Positions 21,601-34,021 of a stretch of 64,000 nt of DNA are shown here, in pieces (the stretch's first letter is position 1; every line of letters starts with the position of its first letter). The notes under the pieces are model-generated. The model was not told where the DNA came from. It saw only the letters and a list, made by a program, of their open reading frames with translations, and searched no databases. This DNA is from Psococerastis gibbosa (taxonomy: Eukaryota; Arthropoda; Insecta; Psocodea; Psocidae): NCBI GenBank assembly GCA_963971405.1, contig OZ020485.1, positions 49,225,469 through 49,289,468 of the forward strand, written 5' to 3'. A program made the translations under genes and the position numbers.

Positions 21601-24600
21601 TGGCCTATGTAATTGTTCAATCCAGTCACAGTTCACTTCACGACGATTTGTCTAATGGTTAGACGCGATCTATTCTATTTTATTATCGCTGTCAATAATA
21701 ATTAGTGTGACTTACTTGTAACAGTAGGAAGGTGGGCTGAATGAATTCGCCGAGCATTTCTAACAGTTTGGGGACGCACTGGGGCTCGCATGCGAATTCG
21801 TCCACGAGTATTGAACCGAGGTAGAGAAAAGAGCTGTGCTTATGTACTGCGTATAGCGAGACAATCTGTGCAAAACCAAACCATAGTTCATAATTCTTCG
21901 CCAAACTTATTTTCATTATGACCTTAAATAATTAATCTATAGCCTATTGTAAAGTTCAGGCTTTTTCAATCAAAACATTTTGGGAGAGGTATAAAATATT
22001 AAATAATCTACCAATGCGGTTTCTTTTAACCGCCACTATTCAAACGATGATGGGAGCACCTTTAGGTGGAAGAAGATTTGGCAGCGCAGTGCACGGCGAG
22101 CCGGACGCAGCGGCCCCACCGCTCGACAATACGCCCGTCCGACGGATCCTGTCACACATCGCACTCGGCACGGCCATATCTCCTACAAGGTCATAACTCC
22201 ATACTTACTTGCTTGACAATGGAGTCTAAAAGGTGGGCGCACTGCCCACCGACGCAGCGTACGGCGAACCGGACACAGCGGCACCACCGCTCAACGATAC
22301 GCCCATCCGCCTGGTACCTGTCGCAAACCGCACTCAGCACCGGCCACATCTCTGTCAGCACAGCCGTCCCAGGATGCACATCACCCTTGTTGACTGTGAT
22401 CTCCAGGTGACGTAACACTACCGTCACGCGGTCCAGCCACACTGCGGGGTCCGCCTCCTTCTGCCTGTCGTGTCTTTCTACTGGTTGGCAGCTCTGTAAA
22501 AGAGATTTTAAGAGTGAGTCAGGTTTCTTTAGGCGCGAAAACGCCTCATTAGATAAGCATGATAGGAAAGTGTTTAATGGGCATAACCATAAACGGTTTT
22601 ATACTACGTATGAACAGCAACCCTCGGCAGTCCAAATCTCATACGTGACCATAGATTTGCTCTCTGGGGTCCTGCGTTAGTAGGTATTTGTCCGAAAAGT
22701 TTCTTCAAAATAATAATACATTTACTCCAAGTTAATACTTCCAACAAGAAGCACTGTGTTTCCATGCTTATTGTCACACGGTTTTCCTCTAATTATAATC
22801 TGAGGGCCCTCCCCAAGCAATATTGGGATTGCCTCGGTAAGGAATCATTATTCCACTATTCCTTAAAGACACATTCCATAGGGTCAGGTTCAGAGCTCAT
22901 GTGACCAAACTAGGACAAGGAGGACCTACTGTCTGCCGGCACTGCAATGAGTGTGAGCAAACTAAGGAAGACGTGGTTGGTCACTGTTCAGCAGTGTGGC
23001 AGGCGCGGTTGGACTGTGTTTGGGCTGCCTACATAGACCAGGTCGATCTGATTGATATTTCATGACATGACATGACTGCCTTTGCTAACAAAATTAAGCT
23101 GTTGTTTTTCAACAGTTGATTAATAGTCAATGGCCATAGTATGAATGGGGATACACTGCTGTGATGCCAATAAAATTGGTTATGGTCCCAAAACCTATGC
23201 CAGCTTCAACTCTAAACAATAACAATAATAACAAGGTGGCTTGTTGCATCGATATGTACAAGAAGAGGTCGCTGGATTGGACGTTTGCTACGACACGAGA
23301 ACTTCGTAAGCTGCATCATAGAAGGCGTTAACCGACCTGAGCGCCCGAGAAAAGAATATCTACAGCAAGTGATGGAGGATGTAGGGGCCAATACATACGT
23401 GGAGCTGAAGAGGGCGTGCCGGATCGAGGGGAATGGAGGAATCGAAGCCACATATTGCTGCCAACCAGCCAGTCGGCTGTAACTTGAAGAAGGCTGAAAA
23501 TGTTAAAAGGAAACCTACCTTAGATAACTGTACAAGCGGTGCCATTTGGATCTCACAAATTTTTCGCAAACATGGCTCGATATCCTTGACAGGTACGCGC
23601 GACAGAACCGCGACGACCCCGCGCAATAACCCGTTGGCTGCGTCTGTTTTTACAGCGAAACTGTCCAGCGAGCTCACTAATTGGACTAGTCCGGCCAAGT
23701 GTGACGTCATACTGCCCCTACACGTCGAGCACACTGCATTTAGTGCTGTGGCAGCCGCTGTGGCTAATTGTCGTTGCTGTAGGCCATACAGCAGGAAATT
23801 CAATACAGGTTCTGAAACAAAGAAGTAGAATAACTATAATGATTACTAATTAGTGAAAGAGGCCGGCTAGATGGGACGTCATGTTCCCCCGTTGCTGGCG
23901 GTCATACAGCAGGGAATCACAATACAAGTTCTGAAGCAAGGAAGTACAGTAACTAACCAGCGAACCAACTATTGTAAAACTATGCTAAGTCGACCCATAC
24001 GTCAAAGAAGAAAAATCTCGGTGAGTTGACTGAGGCATGCTGGGCAAGTGTTACGCGAACAACAGTCATCTTACAAAATGATATATTATTATGCGATAGG
24101 AGCTTTCGTCCATATCATTTGTAAGATGACGGCTGTTCGCGTAACACTTGCACAGTTAGCTTTAGTCAACTGACCGGAATTTTTCTTCTGTGAAGAATGG
24201 GTTCACTCAGCGTAGTTCTACTAGTGTCAGACCAGAAGTGACGTCATGCCGGGACATTCAAAATTGCTTGTCCTGAAGCGGCGCGGAGTCTCAAAATAAG
24301 AAACGAACGGATAGCAGTAGGCAAGACCTGGCACAACCTACTACATCCACACAATATAATTACAAAATCTTTAGGATCAGTTACATGAAGCAGTAGAATC
24401 CGGGCTGATGAACTGTTATTGTTTTCAATGGGCTAGAATAGCAGCCCCCGGATGGTCTATGTTATATTACGTTATCAAATTCAGACTATAGTAATGGTTT
24501 TCAGTATGCATTTGTATGCCATTGGATAATGAAAAGCTATTTTACCTTACCTAAATATTGGGGATGGAGATCTATCCATTCACTAAGTTCTCCTAATAAA

Positions 24601-27600
24601 AGCAACGATGTGTGTCTAACTGCGATGTGAGTAGTGGCCGGGAGATTCAAAATGGCTTCCACAACCTTGGGCACTACTTCATTCTCGTCCCTGCAACCAA
24701 TCCGCAAAATTAAAAAACCCAATTGCAATGTTATATCGGAAATGGGGTATCTAGAAAATTTTCATCTGACGGGCTGTTCTGATGAACTTCTTCTCAGCCT
24801 CTCCTCTCTACCAATGGTTCGTCAACACCGAACTCTCTAGTTATGACATTATTTCTGATCCTATCTGTTCTTGTCCTCTGACTGGTTGTTCTGATGAACT
24901 TCAGCTCAGCCTCTCCTCTCCACCATGGTGCCATAACCAGGTTGAAGCGAACATTTCGCAACCTGGTACTGCCCCTCTTCTTGCCCTTTGAGCGGTTGTT
25001 CTGAATTACTTCCTTTCAGCCCCGATTATTTTACCGTCTTGTCTGTTGTTCGGACCATCTCCGAACTATGAGCAGTAATTGATATAAATCCCGTTTAAAA
25101 TAACATTCTCGGGAGGACCTTCTTACTTATCAGCCCGGACTCAGCAGCTCATCGTCTGACTCCGGCTGTGAAAGCCTTTGTAATAACACTTACGGAAGAA
25201 TATTTTTCGCTACGGCTTGCATGACAAAGAGCGCGGCTTCGCTGCCGTCCCACGTGACCCCCGGCGCTTGCAAGTCCATAAACATCTGTCGGAAACAATT
25301 TGATGAGCCCACAATGAATACCACGTCCTTGATCAGTTCCGATACTTTACTTCTAAAATCTGCAAATTCTTCTCCGTCGTCCAGGAGGCCTTCCTAAAAT
25401 TAGAAGAAAAAAAAATTTAGACATCAGCCTTCTGCTTCTGGCTCTACAGCCCTTGATGGGCTTTGGTCTGCTCAACAACTGCTGTCCTCTGGTCATTTTG
25501 GTCTTCTACTACGCTTGACCATATACGGACTCCCAAGTCGCGGAGGTTGGTTTCTAATTCGTCAGCGGTTTCGTGGACGACAATCAGCCAAATTCATTAA
25601 ACAAAGAATAAGCTCACTCTTCACATAATTGGAGCATACACATGTCTTTCTAATCATAACAATTTTGAGAAAGAGCTTCAGGACATAGAAAAATATGTAT
25701 CTTCATGAGTAAAAGGTGGGGCTGCATACACAATTTCTAGCATTTTCTTGTGCCACGAGCATCAGGACCTACGTTTTTAAAGGTTTTGCTCTTTGTCCAA
25801 ATCAAATTCTAATACGTAAACGGAAATGATTATGGAGAAGATGGCTAAGGCAGGGACATTATTGGCGTTGTTTCCGAATGAATTTCTAGCCTTTCGCAAA
25901 ATGGTTCGCACCAACCCACATCGACTACAAGTGTATGGAGAACCTCAGACGAGCATACCATTCAGCCATTGTAACAGGTGTTGGCTCGACATAACCACTG
26001 GTTCGCACCTCGATGTCAACCTACCTCGAGAACAAGTGTATGGGGAAGCTCACACGAGCATACCATTCAGCCACTGTAACAGGTGTTAGCTCGACATAAC
26101 CAAGTATGGGAACGAGTCCTATATGAAGTTACAGATCACTGATTTGGGCAGTTGCTGACAATCGACAGTATGCAGTGGTACAGACTCCGACTTTCACTTT
26201 CACCCGAAAGGTTGTTGGTTCGAGTCCCACACTTGCTACATTTACTGGCCATGCTTCAGTGAGCATGTAAAGCAGGCGGTCCCGGGTCTTCCTAGTTGAG
26301 TGTAAGAGAGGGCTTATAGCCCTAACTCCGCTAGGTTGGCTTCGAATTAGAAAAAAAGTCAATATTTATTTATTTATGTAGAAGAAGACAGGCTTCAGGC
26401 CGCATGGAATGTCGGATTTGTTTCGGGCAGGTCGAGCGAACAACGGACCCACCGATTTTCAAAATAGAATATGACTTCCAATGTTTAACTTATACCACAA
26501 GTGTATCGATAGATACTCACGCAATCAGGCTCATTGCGACAGTGCCTACATAATGAAGCTATCAGTCGTTCCACATAAGGTTTAAATGAAAGCGTAAGGG
26601 TTTCATTATTCTTTTTGTACAATTCTTCAGACAGCCGACACCATAAGTTAAACGTAACCTCTGCAACCTGAAATCAAATCCAAATTTATTTACAAGTCTA
26701 TACAGTACTCATAATTATTATCAATTACGTTACATAGATTAATTTATAATTATGAAAGCATGTACGGGTTCACTTGTACCTGTTCTTTTTTATTGCGACT
26801 AAATGACCCTTATAAGCTTAGCTTATGATTAGCATAAAGGACGCTGACCATTGCAATTACACTGGACGTACCTCATAGTCATGATGACCAACACACATGA
26901 GAACCAAATCAAAAACTTTGACCGCAAAATGTTGCTCCCCTGCCTGCCGACTCCATAAAATATCTTCTAAAAATGATTCTCCCAATTCCGTAAATATCCT
27001 ACTAAAATTCATTGACCTGCAAGCACAAAACCAAATATTATTCTAGTGCTGTTTGACATTTTTCGCATAGAAATCCAAACTGTCAGCTTTTCCCGATTAA
27101 GTCACAGCTGTATTTGTATACATTTTTCTGATTGGCTTGCCAAACAAGCAGACGCAATATTTTACCCAAAATATCTGCATCATGAGGAATCCATGAGAGA
27201 GTTTCTTCAGGGACTTCGTGGAAGTGAAACATGATTAATAAGTATATTATATATATAATATATACTTATTAATCATGAGGAAAGCGGACTGCCACTAGAA
27301 TAATATCAAAGGGTAGATGAACATGTCTTCCATATTTACTCATGAATACCCTCTTTCACTGGAATAGCCATTACTGCAGGTGACCAATGATCATATATAT
27401 TTTCGAATATGCCGCTTACCTGTGTGTCATCTTTCCTCAAGAATGACCATGAATTGGTATCGGAGCAGTGTACGGCATACGGACGATTCGTACGCCGGCA
27501 AATCACTGAGAAATTTGTCAGTGAAGAAAATGGGTTGGCGCAAAACCACAGCGACTACTTCCGAAGATTTCTGAAGGTGAGCTGATGCCGGTGCACGGTT

Positions 27601-30600
27601 TTCGGAAAATTGTGCACTAGGGTCAGCTCAGCGAGAGAAATCTTCTCAAGTAGACTCTTTGGTTCTGTACTAGCTATTCACCAACCAATTTGCTCCAATG
27701 ACAAATTTCACAGCGGTTTGCTGGCGTTTAAATCGTCCGTGTGTACCGGGCCTATTTATCTCCTTATAGTTCAGATATTTTTCAAAAACCCCGCTGGCTT
27801 GTCTGCCATATTTTCCCACGAATGTCCATTTTAACCGGAATTTGTATTAGTTACTTGATCAGATATATTTTCAAAAATGCCACTTACCTGTCTGAGTTTT
27901 CATGCGCCACTGACATATGATAACTTTCCTCCAACGTGACTATACCGGCATATAATTGTTGACCCAGCATGCTGTCATTACTTTCCAAACATTGCAATAG
28001 CGTACATACACATTCCGTAGCTGCATCGTGTACTTGAGAAGACTGAAACCATATTATGACCGCCGTTATTGTCAGAACGCAAAGGTTATCAATATTAATG
28101 TCTTTTTATGGACCTAAGCCCGCTTATAGTGGCCGACTCGGTTCTCATACTTGGTTGAGTCGAGCTAACACCTGATACAATGCCAATGGTAAGCATGGCT
28201 GAGCTTGCTCATTGGCACTTGTATTCGGTGTCGGTTGACATACATAGAGGAGTGAACCAGTTTGCCAATGACACGAAATTCATTCGGAACCAACACTAAT
28301 AATGTCTGAAAACCGATGGGGTCGTTGCAGGGCAAGTTCAATGGACCACACTACATGTACGCCTACGTCCACGACAAGCCCATAAATAATAATAATAACA
28401 ACACTAAAACTGCCCCATTGGACCATCCCCATGCCAATGATGTCCGTATGAATTTTCTGCAATTAGCAAGCTAGTAAACCTTCTCGATGTCAGCCAACAC
28501 AGGCTACAAGCGGTAATGTACAAGCTTAGACAAGTATACACAATGTAATAGGCGTAAGTCAAGCACGGATTCGCGTCTCAAACACTATTACCATTAGTCT
28601 TATTTTCCTCAGTATAAAATAAATAAATAATCATTTATTTGCAAACAGATCTAAAAGTCAAATAAAATGCAAATCTTGTACAGAAAATTGAGTACAATTT
28701 AAATTCCTACATAGTATAATTTTGTTTTACTATGTTACTTAAAATATTCAGTAGACAGTTTAGTTACTTTTCAAGTGTTTTTAATCATTTTTTGCATTCG
28801 TATTTATGCGTTAGCGGTGTTACAATAAGAAAAGCTTAGTGATTGTCGATATTTTCTATTTCAAGATGTATACCGATTTGTCACACGTTTTGAGGTCCAC
28901 TGAGCAAAATAATAAGTGATTTTTTAACGAAATTTCTCTCTGCCTGTCTGTTCGTCAACTTTTGAGCAAACTACATGATCGATTTTGGTGATAGATGGCA
29001 GGCAGATTCATAAAAATCGGATCACCGGATCGTTTTTTCCTATTTTGGCCTTGCATTTCACTCCTCAAAAACTAAAAAAAAAAAAACGGCAACGTTAATT
29101 TCTCAAAAACAGTTCCAACTATTTTTTTTTCAAATCACATGATGAAGTCGTTATCGAAACAAACAGAACTCAATAGGTCGCTTCCCCCTTGATAGTTTGG
29201 TTCTGGGGGCAAAAATAAAAAATAAACTCAATTTTCATGAAAAAATTACAAAAACTAATTTTTCTACGTAAAGTTTCTAGCGGTACTTTCTAACGTTTTA
29301 GGTTTTAAGGTGGTAAATAGAGTAACAAAAAAATGAAAACTTTGAATTAGAAGACATTACAATTGTGTTAGTATTACATTGGTCCCAACGATCATTCCAG
29401 TGCTAATGAATAGAGAAAGTCGAGGCAGCCAAATTTAGCCCAAGAACAATTACATTTACGATGGAACTACCGTGCTCCCAATTATATCATACGGCACCTA
29501 TACTAATCGATAAAGAGGAAAGCATATTCTATTGTAGTTCACTCGTACCCGATCTTAATTCATTAGATGACAGCAACTCATATATCGTATTAGCCAACGT
29601 AAACTTACGTGATTTCCGGTGAGAATATTAAAAGCATGCGCAACGATAATGTTATCTGTGGCACTCTTCATGCAGATGGCACCAATCATCACCCACGAGG
29701 TGAAGCACTTGAGAACCTTTACGTGGATTACGATTTTGTCCCCACAACTGCTCAGACACAATTTCTAAAACAAATAATAACATCAGCCGCCAATCGTACG
29801 TTGAGGAAACGCCCAAGGAAATTGAATGCAACTGATAGAGCCTAAACATTTGTATTTTCATATTTTATATTTTAAATTAGGCGAGCTTTAGCCCCAAAGC
29901 CGAAGCTAACCTACGAGGTAGAGAAGATGTAGGAAGAGATGTAGGAAGAGATACAGAAGCCAGATTGCGATCTCAAGAGTGAAGTCCGGAACCGGAAGAA
30001 GAGCTGAATGATCAGAAGTGGAGGAACAGGAGCGAGGAGGAGGGTAAAATACCACACTCAGGAATTTCAGAAAGAGACTACGTAGAGAACGGATAAATGG
30101 GGAAAGAGGAAGAGGGAGACCAAGACAGAGAAACAGAAGCGAGATTGATGATTTTAGAAGAGTGGGGCTGGTACCAGAGGAAGTGATTAATGCTCAGAAG
30201 TGGAGGGACTGTGGAGGAGGCTCACAAATTACACCCGGGCAGATGCCATTGATTTTAGATGATGATGACATTATATATCAAGCAGAAGCTAGCAAAGTGG
30301 CATGTTCTAATTATTAACATGATGCCTCAGTAAGGCAAAGATCCCGCGATCACCAGTATTCCTATTCCCTTTTATTGAACACAAGTCATTTATATAAAGA
30401 TTGGGGATGTGGTGATCCCAACGCGCCTTTATGGCACCGGTTCAGTAAAATTTGTAATTTTTTTTGTTGCTGATAAATACACGCATTATTATCATTATTT
30501 ATTATTAGATAGCTTACGGCCTAGCAATAGGTTGGTGGAGTTCCAACATGTACAATACAATACATATTGGACTCATTGAAGAATTTGTAAGTCGCGCTAA

Positions 30601-32149
30601 TGCCATCTAAAATTTCAATGTCCCAGCGTGTCCACTGTCACTTGTGGCCGGTGTGGGTTGAAAGCAAGGACCATTTTGCCAATGGCCAAAAATTCAAGCG
30701 GAAACAATATCAATAATGTCGGAACACCGACGGGGTCGTTGGCAGGACAAGTAGGCCACTACAAGTAGGCCTTTGTCTATAAACAGCTCTTCTAATAATA
30801 AAATTGCATTGTTGGATGTTTGTACACATACCAGAAATTCATTAACAGAAGGCGCACATTCAGTGAGTTCGTCAACCACTTGCTTCCGTCTGTTCTCCCC
30901 TAAACGCAGCGACCGCGAGTTCACTTCCTCCGGCAGCACTGTCATCACTTCCAGCAGCATACCTAAAGACGCCTGATCATTGAACCTGAACAGAACATCA
31001 ATCTTGAAATCAGTACAAGTGAGGACATGTGGAGTAGTAATAACGCCAATGTGGTCCTCTGTTATAAGCTTACCTGACCTCTGGTAACTTACTTTGACAT
31101 GAGATCTAAGACGGGTTTCCGCCATTCAGACATCTGTAACGCAAACGTTGCCATCGCAAGGCAGAGCTGCGTTGAAATCACAGAACTTGTGTTCTCATCG
31201 AGTTGCTGCAGGTGTTCCAGCAAAGAGTCCCTGAGCGAGACGTGCGCATTTGTCGGCAGCTCTCGGAATGAATATTGAATTTTTGTTCGCATTGTCTGCG
31301 CTGCAAAGTAACATGCTTCTACGCTTCTTTTTTCTCTTAACATTTCGTCCGAAATTTTCCATGCAAAAACCTGCAATGAAAATTTAAATATAATTTCACT
31401 TATCAGTATTCTTTTTTTAATAATAATTTTTAGTACTATATTTGACTTATATTTAGTGCAATTTTCCAAAACGACAATTTGAATCGTAGTTTTATATTAA
31501 AATCGCCAAATTCAGTAGCATTTCAATGCCTAACATTTTCACATGACTATGGATACCTTATGAATTACGATACACTCTTAAGAGATCTACACTACACCAA
31601 CGAGTACACCTCATTTATGCCTGAGAGTTAACCCTACCTTTGTTAGAAACAGGTACATACTTATTTACAGAAGATAAGCTGTGTTCGACCCGCTTTTTTA
31701 CACGGTAGGGTATAACTAACTGTTAAAAAATTGCATCTTCTCTGGCTATTTAAAATAAAAGCAGCACCTAACGGTCAATGTTAGGGCTATGTTACAATTA
31801 GTGTAGCATTGAGTTAGGAAAATTCAACATTTAGCACAATAAGATGTAGTCAAACAGAATCAGGCTTGAGTGGTCAGAATACGTATGGGCAAGCAGTCAG
31901 AACATTGTTCCACAACGTTACCATTGCAAATTATATATAGTATATATGTTACAGCACTCCCACTTTAAAAGCCCCACTTAATTTTGCTGTAATTAAAATG
32001 ATATTGTATTGTATATTATTATTAAATAAATTACTCACGGAAGCTTGGAGTTCTGCAAGCCATTGAGAGGCTTTTTCTTTGTCAACTGGACTGTGATATA
32101 GTGTGGCAACGGCTTCGTACACCGTTTCCAATGATGGCATAGACTCCAT
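18690..32149 (-). CDS. TNPO3: Transportin-3 (importin-beta family), complete, 16 coding exons
   Basis: This importin-beta family receptor carries SR splicing factors into the nucleus with Ran-GTP. Coding exons on the minus strand are 32149-32039, 31370-31093, 30985-30832, 29764-29609, 28042-27888, 27016-26872, 26667-26521, 25393-25194, 24690-24551, 23811-23519, 22493-22209, 21865-21716, 20809-20591, 20128-19961, 19158-19046 and 18750-18690. All joins keep phase and give 2775 nt, 924 residues (human protein 923). The N-terminus MESMPSLETVYEAVATLYH begins the importin N-terminal domain, and HEAT repeats follow. The arginine helix used for RS-domain cargo is kept in exon 11: RIVERWCRCVRFAVRCVG, with Arg662, 665, 668 and 672. 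The C-terminus is LRDFxRLYR-like (LREFARLYR). Introns hold SINEs, LINE tails, a foldback and four partial exon copies. Exon boundaries are my reading of splice consensus and homology. Confidence 0.96.
19680..19925 (+). repeat. SINE tail fragments, partly duplicated (TNPO3 intron 14)
   Basis: The block AGTGTAAGAGAGGGCTTTA followed by CTAGGTTGGCTTAGTAATA and AAAAAGTCAATATTTATT matches the 3' part of the SINE at 26160-26375. The end part (CTAGGTTGGCTTAGTAAT...AAGTCAATATTTATT) occurs twice, at 19725-19775 and 19895-19940. A shared spacer between them (CAGGTCGAGC, GATTTTCAAAATAGAATATG) also occurs downstream of the other SINE copy, so the repeat unit extends past the A/T-rich tail. Confidence 0.65.
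20362..20402 (-). pseudogene. Partial copy of TNPO3 exon 13 3' end and donor site
   Basis: The plus strand reads AAACTTACT, then AATTGATGAGATCCT, the same words that span the exon 13 3' end at 20584-20633, with a short deletion between them. The donor GTAAGT is retained. A 30-codon open stretch beside it looks like an exon but has no counterpart in transportin-3, and exon 13 joins in phase to 20128. Confidence 0.65.
22066..22180 (-). pseudogene. Degenerate copy of the 3' part of TNPO3 exon 11
   Basis: It aligns to exon 11 at about 22230-22345 over some 110 bp. On the minus strand it still reads SDGRIVERWGRCVRLAV, then HCAAKS and a stop. A one-base deletion lies upstream of this stretch, and there is no donor site. 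Several differences are third-position changes. It sits in intron 11, about 30 bp past the real donor. Confidence 0.8.
22880..23060 (+). pseudogene. LINE 3'-terminal zinc-knuckle fragment
   Basis: The plus frame reads FRAHVTKLGQGGPTVCRHCN, then a KEDVVGHCSAVWQARL stretch, ending DLIDIS-stop. The CxxC...HxxxH/C pattern is the C-terminal knuckle of non-LTR retrotransposon polymerases. It lies in TNPO3 intron 10. Confidence 0.7.
23230..23500 (+). pseudogene. LINE polymerase C-terminal tail fragment
   Basis: The frame from 23285 contains RPERPRKEYLQQVMEDVGA, then NTYVELKRACR, with QPA near the end. This resembles the GRPRxxYLxQIxxDxG...ELKRxAxDRxxWR...NQPAD tail of many LINE ORFs. The frame shifts upstream. 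It lies in TNPO3 intron 10 just before exon 11 on the gene's strand. Confidence 0.6.
23889..23957 (-). pseudogene. Degenerate copy of TNPO3 exon 10 5' end and acceptor
   Basis: The plus strand reads CATACAGCAGGGAATCACAA, then TACAAGTTCTGAAGCAAGGA. It parallels 23769-23836, where the exon 10 acceptor lies. The AG acceptor with its upstream TTCTTTGTTTC-like tract is partly kept (GCTTCAG). The copy starts about 80 bp upstream of the real acceptor on the gene's strand. Confidence 0.75.
24006..24195. mobile_element. Foldback MITE in TNPO3 intron 9
   Basis: Inverted arms of about 80 bp share CAAGTGTTACGCGAACA and GTCATCTTACAAA, separated by a short loop near 24090. There is no ORF. Confidence 0.75.
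24765..25005 (+). repeat. Short imperfect tandem repeat in TNPO3 intron 8
   Basis: The unit containing TGTTCTGATGAACTTC and CTCAGCCTCTCCTC occurs near 24775 and 24885, and a more decayed copy occurs near 24995 (GTTGTTCTGAATTACTTC). The spacing is about 105-110 bp. Confidence 0.6.
25929..26103 (+). repeat. Two-copy tandem repeat in TNPO3 intron 7
   Basis: Two copies of about 70 bp start at 25929 and 26033. They share ACGAGCATACCATTCAGCCA and TGTAACAGGTGTT plus GCTCGACATAACC. A related inverted sequence (GAGTCGAGCTAACACCTG) occurs near 28158. Confidence 0.7.
26155..26375 (+). mobile_element. tRNA-derived SINE (copy 2)
   Basis: The plus strand has an A-box-like GCAGTGGTACAG, then CACCCGAAAGGTTGTTGGTT, with the B box GGTTCGAGTCC at about 26217. 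The body (ATGTAAAGCAGGCGGTCCCG, AGTGTAAGAGAGGGCTTATA) ends in an A/T-rich tail AAAAAGTCAATATTTATTT. It matches the minus-strand copy at 2615-2797. It sits in TNPO3 intron 7 in antisense orientation to the gene. Confidence 0.78.
27229..27277. repeat. Perfect AT-rich palindrome
   Basis: CATGATTAATAAGTATATTA is followed by its exact complement, centred near 27253, giving a 48-bp perfect palindrome. It lies in TNPO3 intron 5. It could be a tiny foldback or simple-sequence product. Confidence 0.75.
27387..27450 (-). pseudogene. Degenerate copy of TNPO3 exon 5 3' end and donor
   Basis: The plus strand reads GATCATATATATTTTCGAAT, then ATGCCGCTTACCTGT and ATCTTTCCTC. It parallels 27858-27930 (GATCAGATATATTTTCAAAA, ATGCCACTTACCTGT, AACTTTCCTC). 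The donor CAG/GTAAG is retained. Part of the exon sequence between the blocks is deleted. Confidence 0.7.
28250..28400. repeat. Dispersed repeat shared by TNPO3 and PGM2 introns
   Basis: The core CCAGTTTGCCAATG ... AATAATGTC ... GGTCGTTG ... CTACGTCCAC recurs at 30655-30800 and 41870-41960. An inverted partial copy occurs near 42940-43010 (GTGGACGTAGG-like, GTAGTGTGGCCCATTGACC). No ORF. Probably a MITE or SINE family. Confidence 0.6.
29890..30235 (+). pseudogene. LINE polymerase C-terminal fragments, two partial copies
   Basis: Two related blocks (about 29945-30035 and 30095-30225) encode peptides such as RGRPRQRNRSEIDDFRRVGL, then VPEEVINAQKWRD. This resembles the GRPRxRW...A.DRxxWR end of LINE ORFs. 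They lie in TNPO3 intron 3. Confidence 0.5.
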
Positions 32150-33364
32150 TAATTAACTTTGATCCAATTTAATCTCATGAAATACATAAAAACATTTAAA
32201 AATGAAAAATTTAATATGATATAAGTCACAAACATCACCAAAGTCGTCAACCATCAACACATGTCAGACATTTTGATTTTACTTTTTAAATAATGACCAA
32301 TGACCATAATGTCTAAAAGGAAAATTTTAGTAACTTTTCCAAAATCTATTAAGTTAATGTTTACTACATAATATTCATAGAAAACAGAATTATTATTTAA
32401 ATTATAAAGTATTTATTGAGGTATACGTCGTAAAAATAAATGTTTTAAACTATTTTTACAATGAAGTCGTGGTACTAGACTTTTGATTGTTTTTGTTTGT
32501 ACACAAAAGTCAAACTCAAAAGTCCAATCCAAAAATCCAAAATCCAAAATCGGAAATCGACGTTTCTCGACGTTTTTCTGGCTGGATTTTGTTAAACTCA
32601 AAATTGTCAAGGCACAGTAAGTTTATCTTTTTCTTTTATATTTGCAATATATAAGAGCCCATTTAGAACAACAGAAGGATGGTCTTTGTATACTGTTTTG
32701 AGTTTGACTTTAGCCTTTATGTTATTATGTAACAAGTGAATCCAATGGGAACCCTGTCCCCCACATCGATTGCCGATTGGAAGTATGTACTTTTCCGTAT
32801 AATTATAAACCATCTCCTGTATTCTAAGCTTTATATATTGGATCATGTACAATACAGCTATACCTAATTGATAAGCTTATGACGACTCATTTTGCTGACA
32901 ATAAATCAATCGTGTCCTTAGTATTTCGCCCACCATGTTCTCTTCTACCGCCACCACATCATCTTCGTCATTTCATGTACAGATAGCATAGATCTCAGGT
33001 CTGCGTTCACACCCTCGGTATTTTCAATGCAAAAACGTAAGGTAGCATGACATCACTTAAATACCATTCCTGGAGTCACATCATCAGCCGTGTTATCGGA
33101 ACACACCATTGGCGGTCCACGGGCAACCTCGTTATTAACTGCGCTCCTGAAAGCAAAACCCCTAACGCTCAAAAAAAAAAAAAAAAAAAAAATGGCCGGA
33201 AGAATATTGTATAGTACCAGTATATTTCCAGATTACAATAATTATAATTAAAACTGATATATTATTATTGTATATTAAAAGTAAGTATATAGAGTTTACT
33301 ATCGATGAAATCGAAAAAAAATTGTTTATCATTCTGTAATTCGACCTCACTTCAGTTATTGCAG

Positions 33365-33610
33365 TAATTAATGCTAGTAAGGAGGTCCTTGACAAAATGC
33401 AAGTAATTCAAAATAAATGTATGAGGTGCATCTTAAACCTACCGTGGGACACCTGTAAGGATAGGATGCTGCAGGAACTTACTTTTTACTTCTTAGTACA
33501 GGGCTTCCAGCTCAGGTGATGCCAACTGCCTGATGTCTCAGAAATGCCCTTGATGCTAGTGTCCACATGTTCGGTGTGCACAGGATCTTTTGATGTCCGC
33601 CGTCTGCAGG
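33365..33610 (+). pseudogene. LINE reverse-transcriptase tail fragment
   Basis: The plus strand encodes EVLDKMQVIQNKCMRCILNL, then PWDT, a typical post-RT segment of jockey-type LINEs (LQxxQNKxLRxIxxxPW). The downstream part (AGTACAGGGCTTCCAGCTCA ... GATGTCTCAGAAATGCCC) is repeated inverted at 62740-62875, the 3' end of a LINE of the same family. Confidence 0.65.
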
Positions 33611-33659
33611 TACTAGAGTGGTTAAATTTTGAAGACCAAGAATTTCTGGGTGTTAATTA

Positions 33660-33900
33660 TTATTATATATTATATTATATTATAATTAAGATAAAATAAA
33701 AACTCGCATTATTCGCACCATGTATGAAACAGTATTAAATAGGGGCCCATCACAGATTTATCTACAGGGTCCCTACCTTCCTCTGTACTCTCTTATACTA
33801 TAAGCTGTATACTACTGCTACTACTATTGTACTATTATTTGTTATGTATGGATGAAGGAAATAAATACATTTATTATTATTATTAATATTTTAATGCATT
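33660..33900 (+). repeat. AT-rich low-complexity interval
   Basis: This holds TATTATAT and TTATTATTATTA runs with no ORF. An A run of about 23 bases lies at 33170-33192. Nothing else was recognised between 32150 and 33360, upstream of TNPO3, so its promoter could not be marked. Confidence 0.4.
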
Positions 33901-34021
33901 AGTAGGTTTATTTTTAATGTATAAAAAAATGTAAACGCTATTAAATAACGTAATATTGAACAAATAGTATTTTAGCTGTGGATTATAAGAGTCAACCCTG
34001 TATATAATAACAACGAATCAA

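Noticed and set aside
22014-22415. Plus-strand ORFs of 60-114 codons
   Set aside because: They are antisense to TNPO3 exon 11 and its decayed copy.
23433-23828. 131-codon plus-strand ORF
   Set aside because: It is the reverse of TNPO3 exon 10, where the minus strand matches the family.
33170-33192. Retrocopy poly-A tail
   Set aside because: An A run of about 23 bases is present, but no gene-like sequence or target duplication adjoins it.
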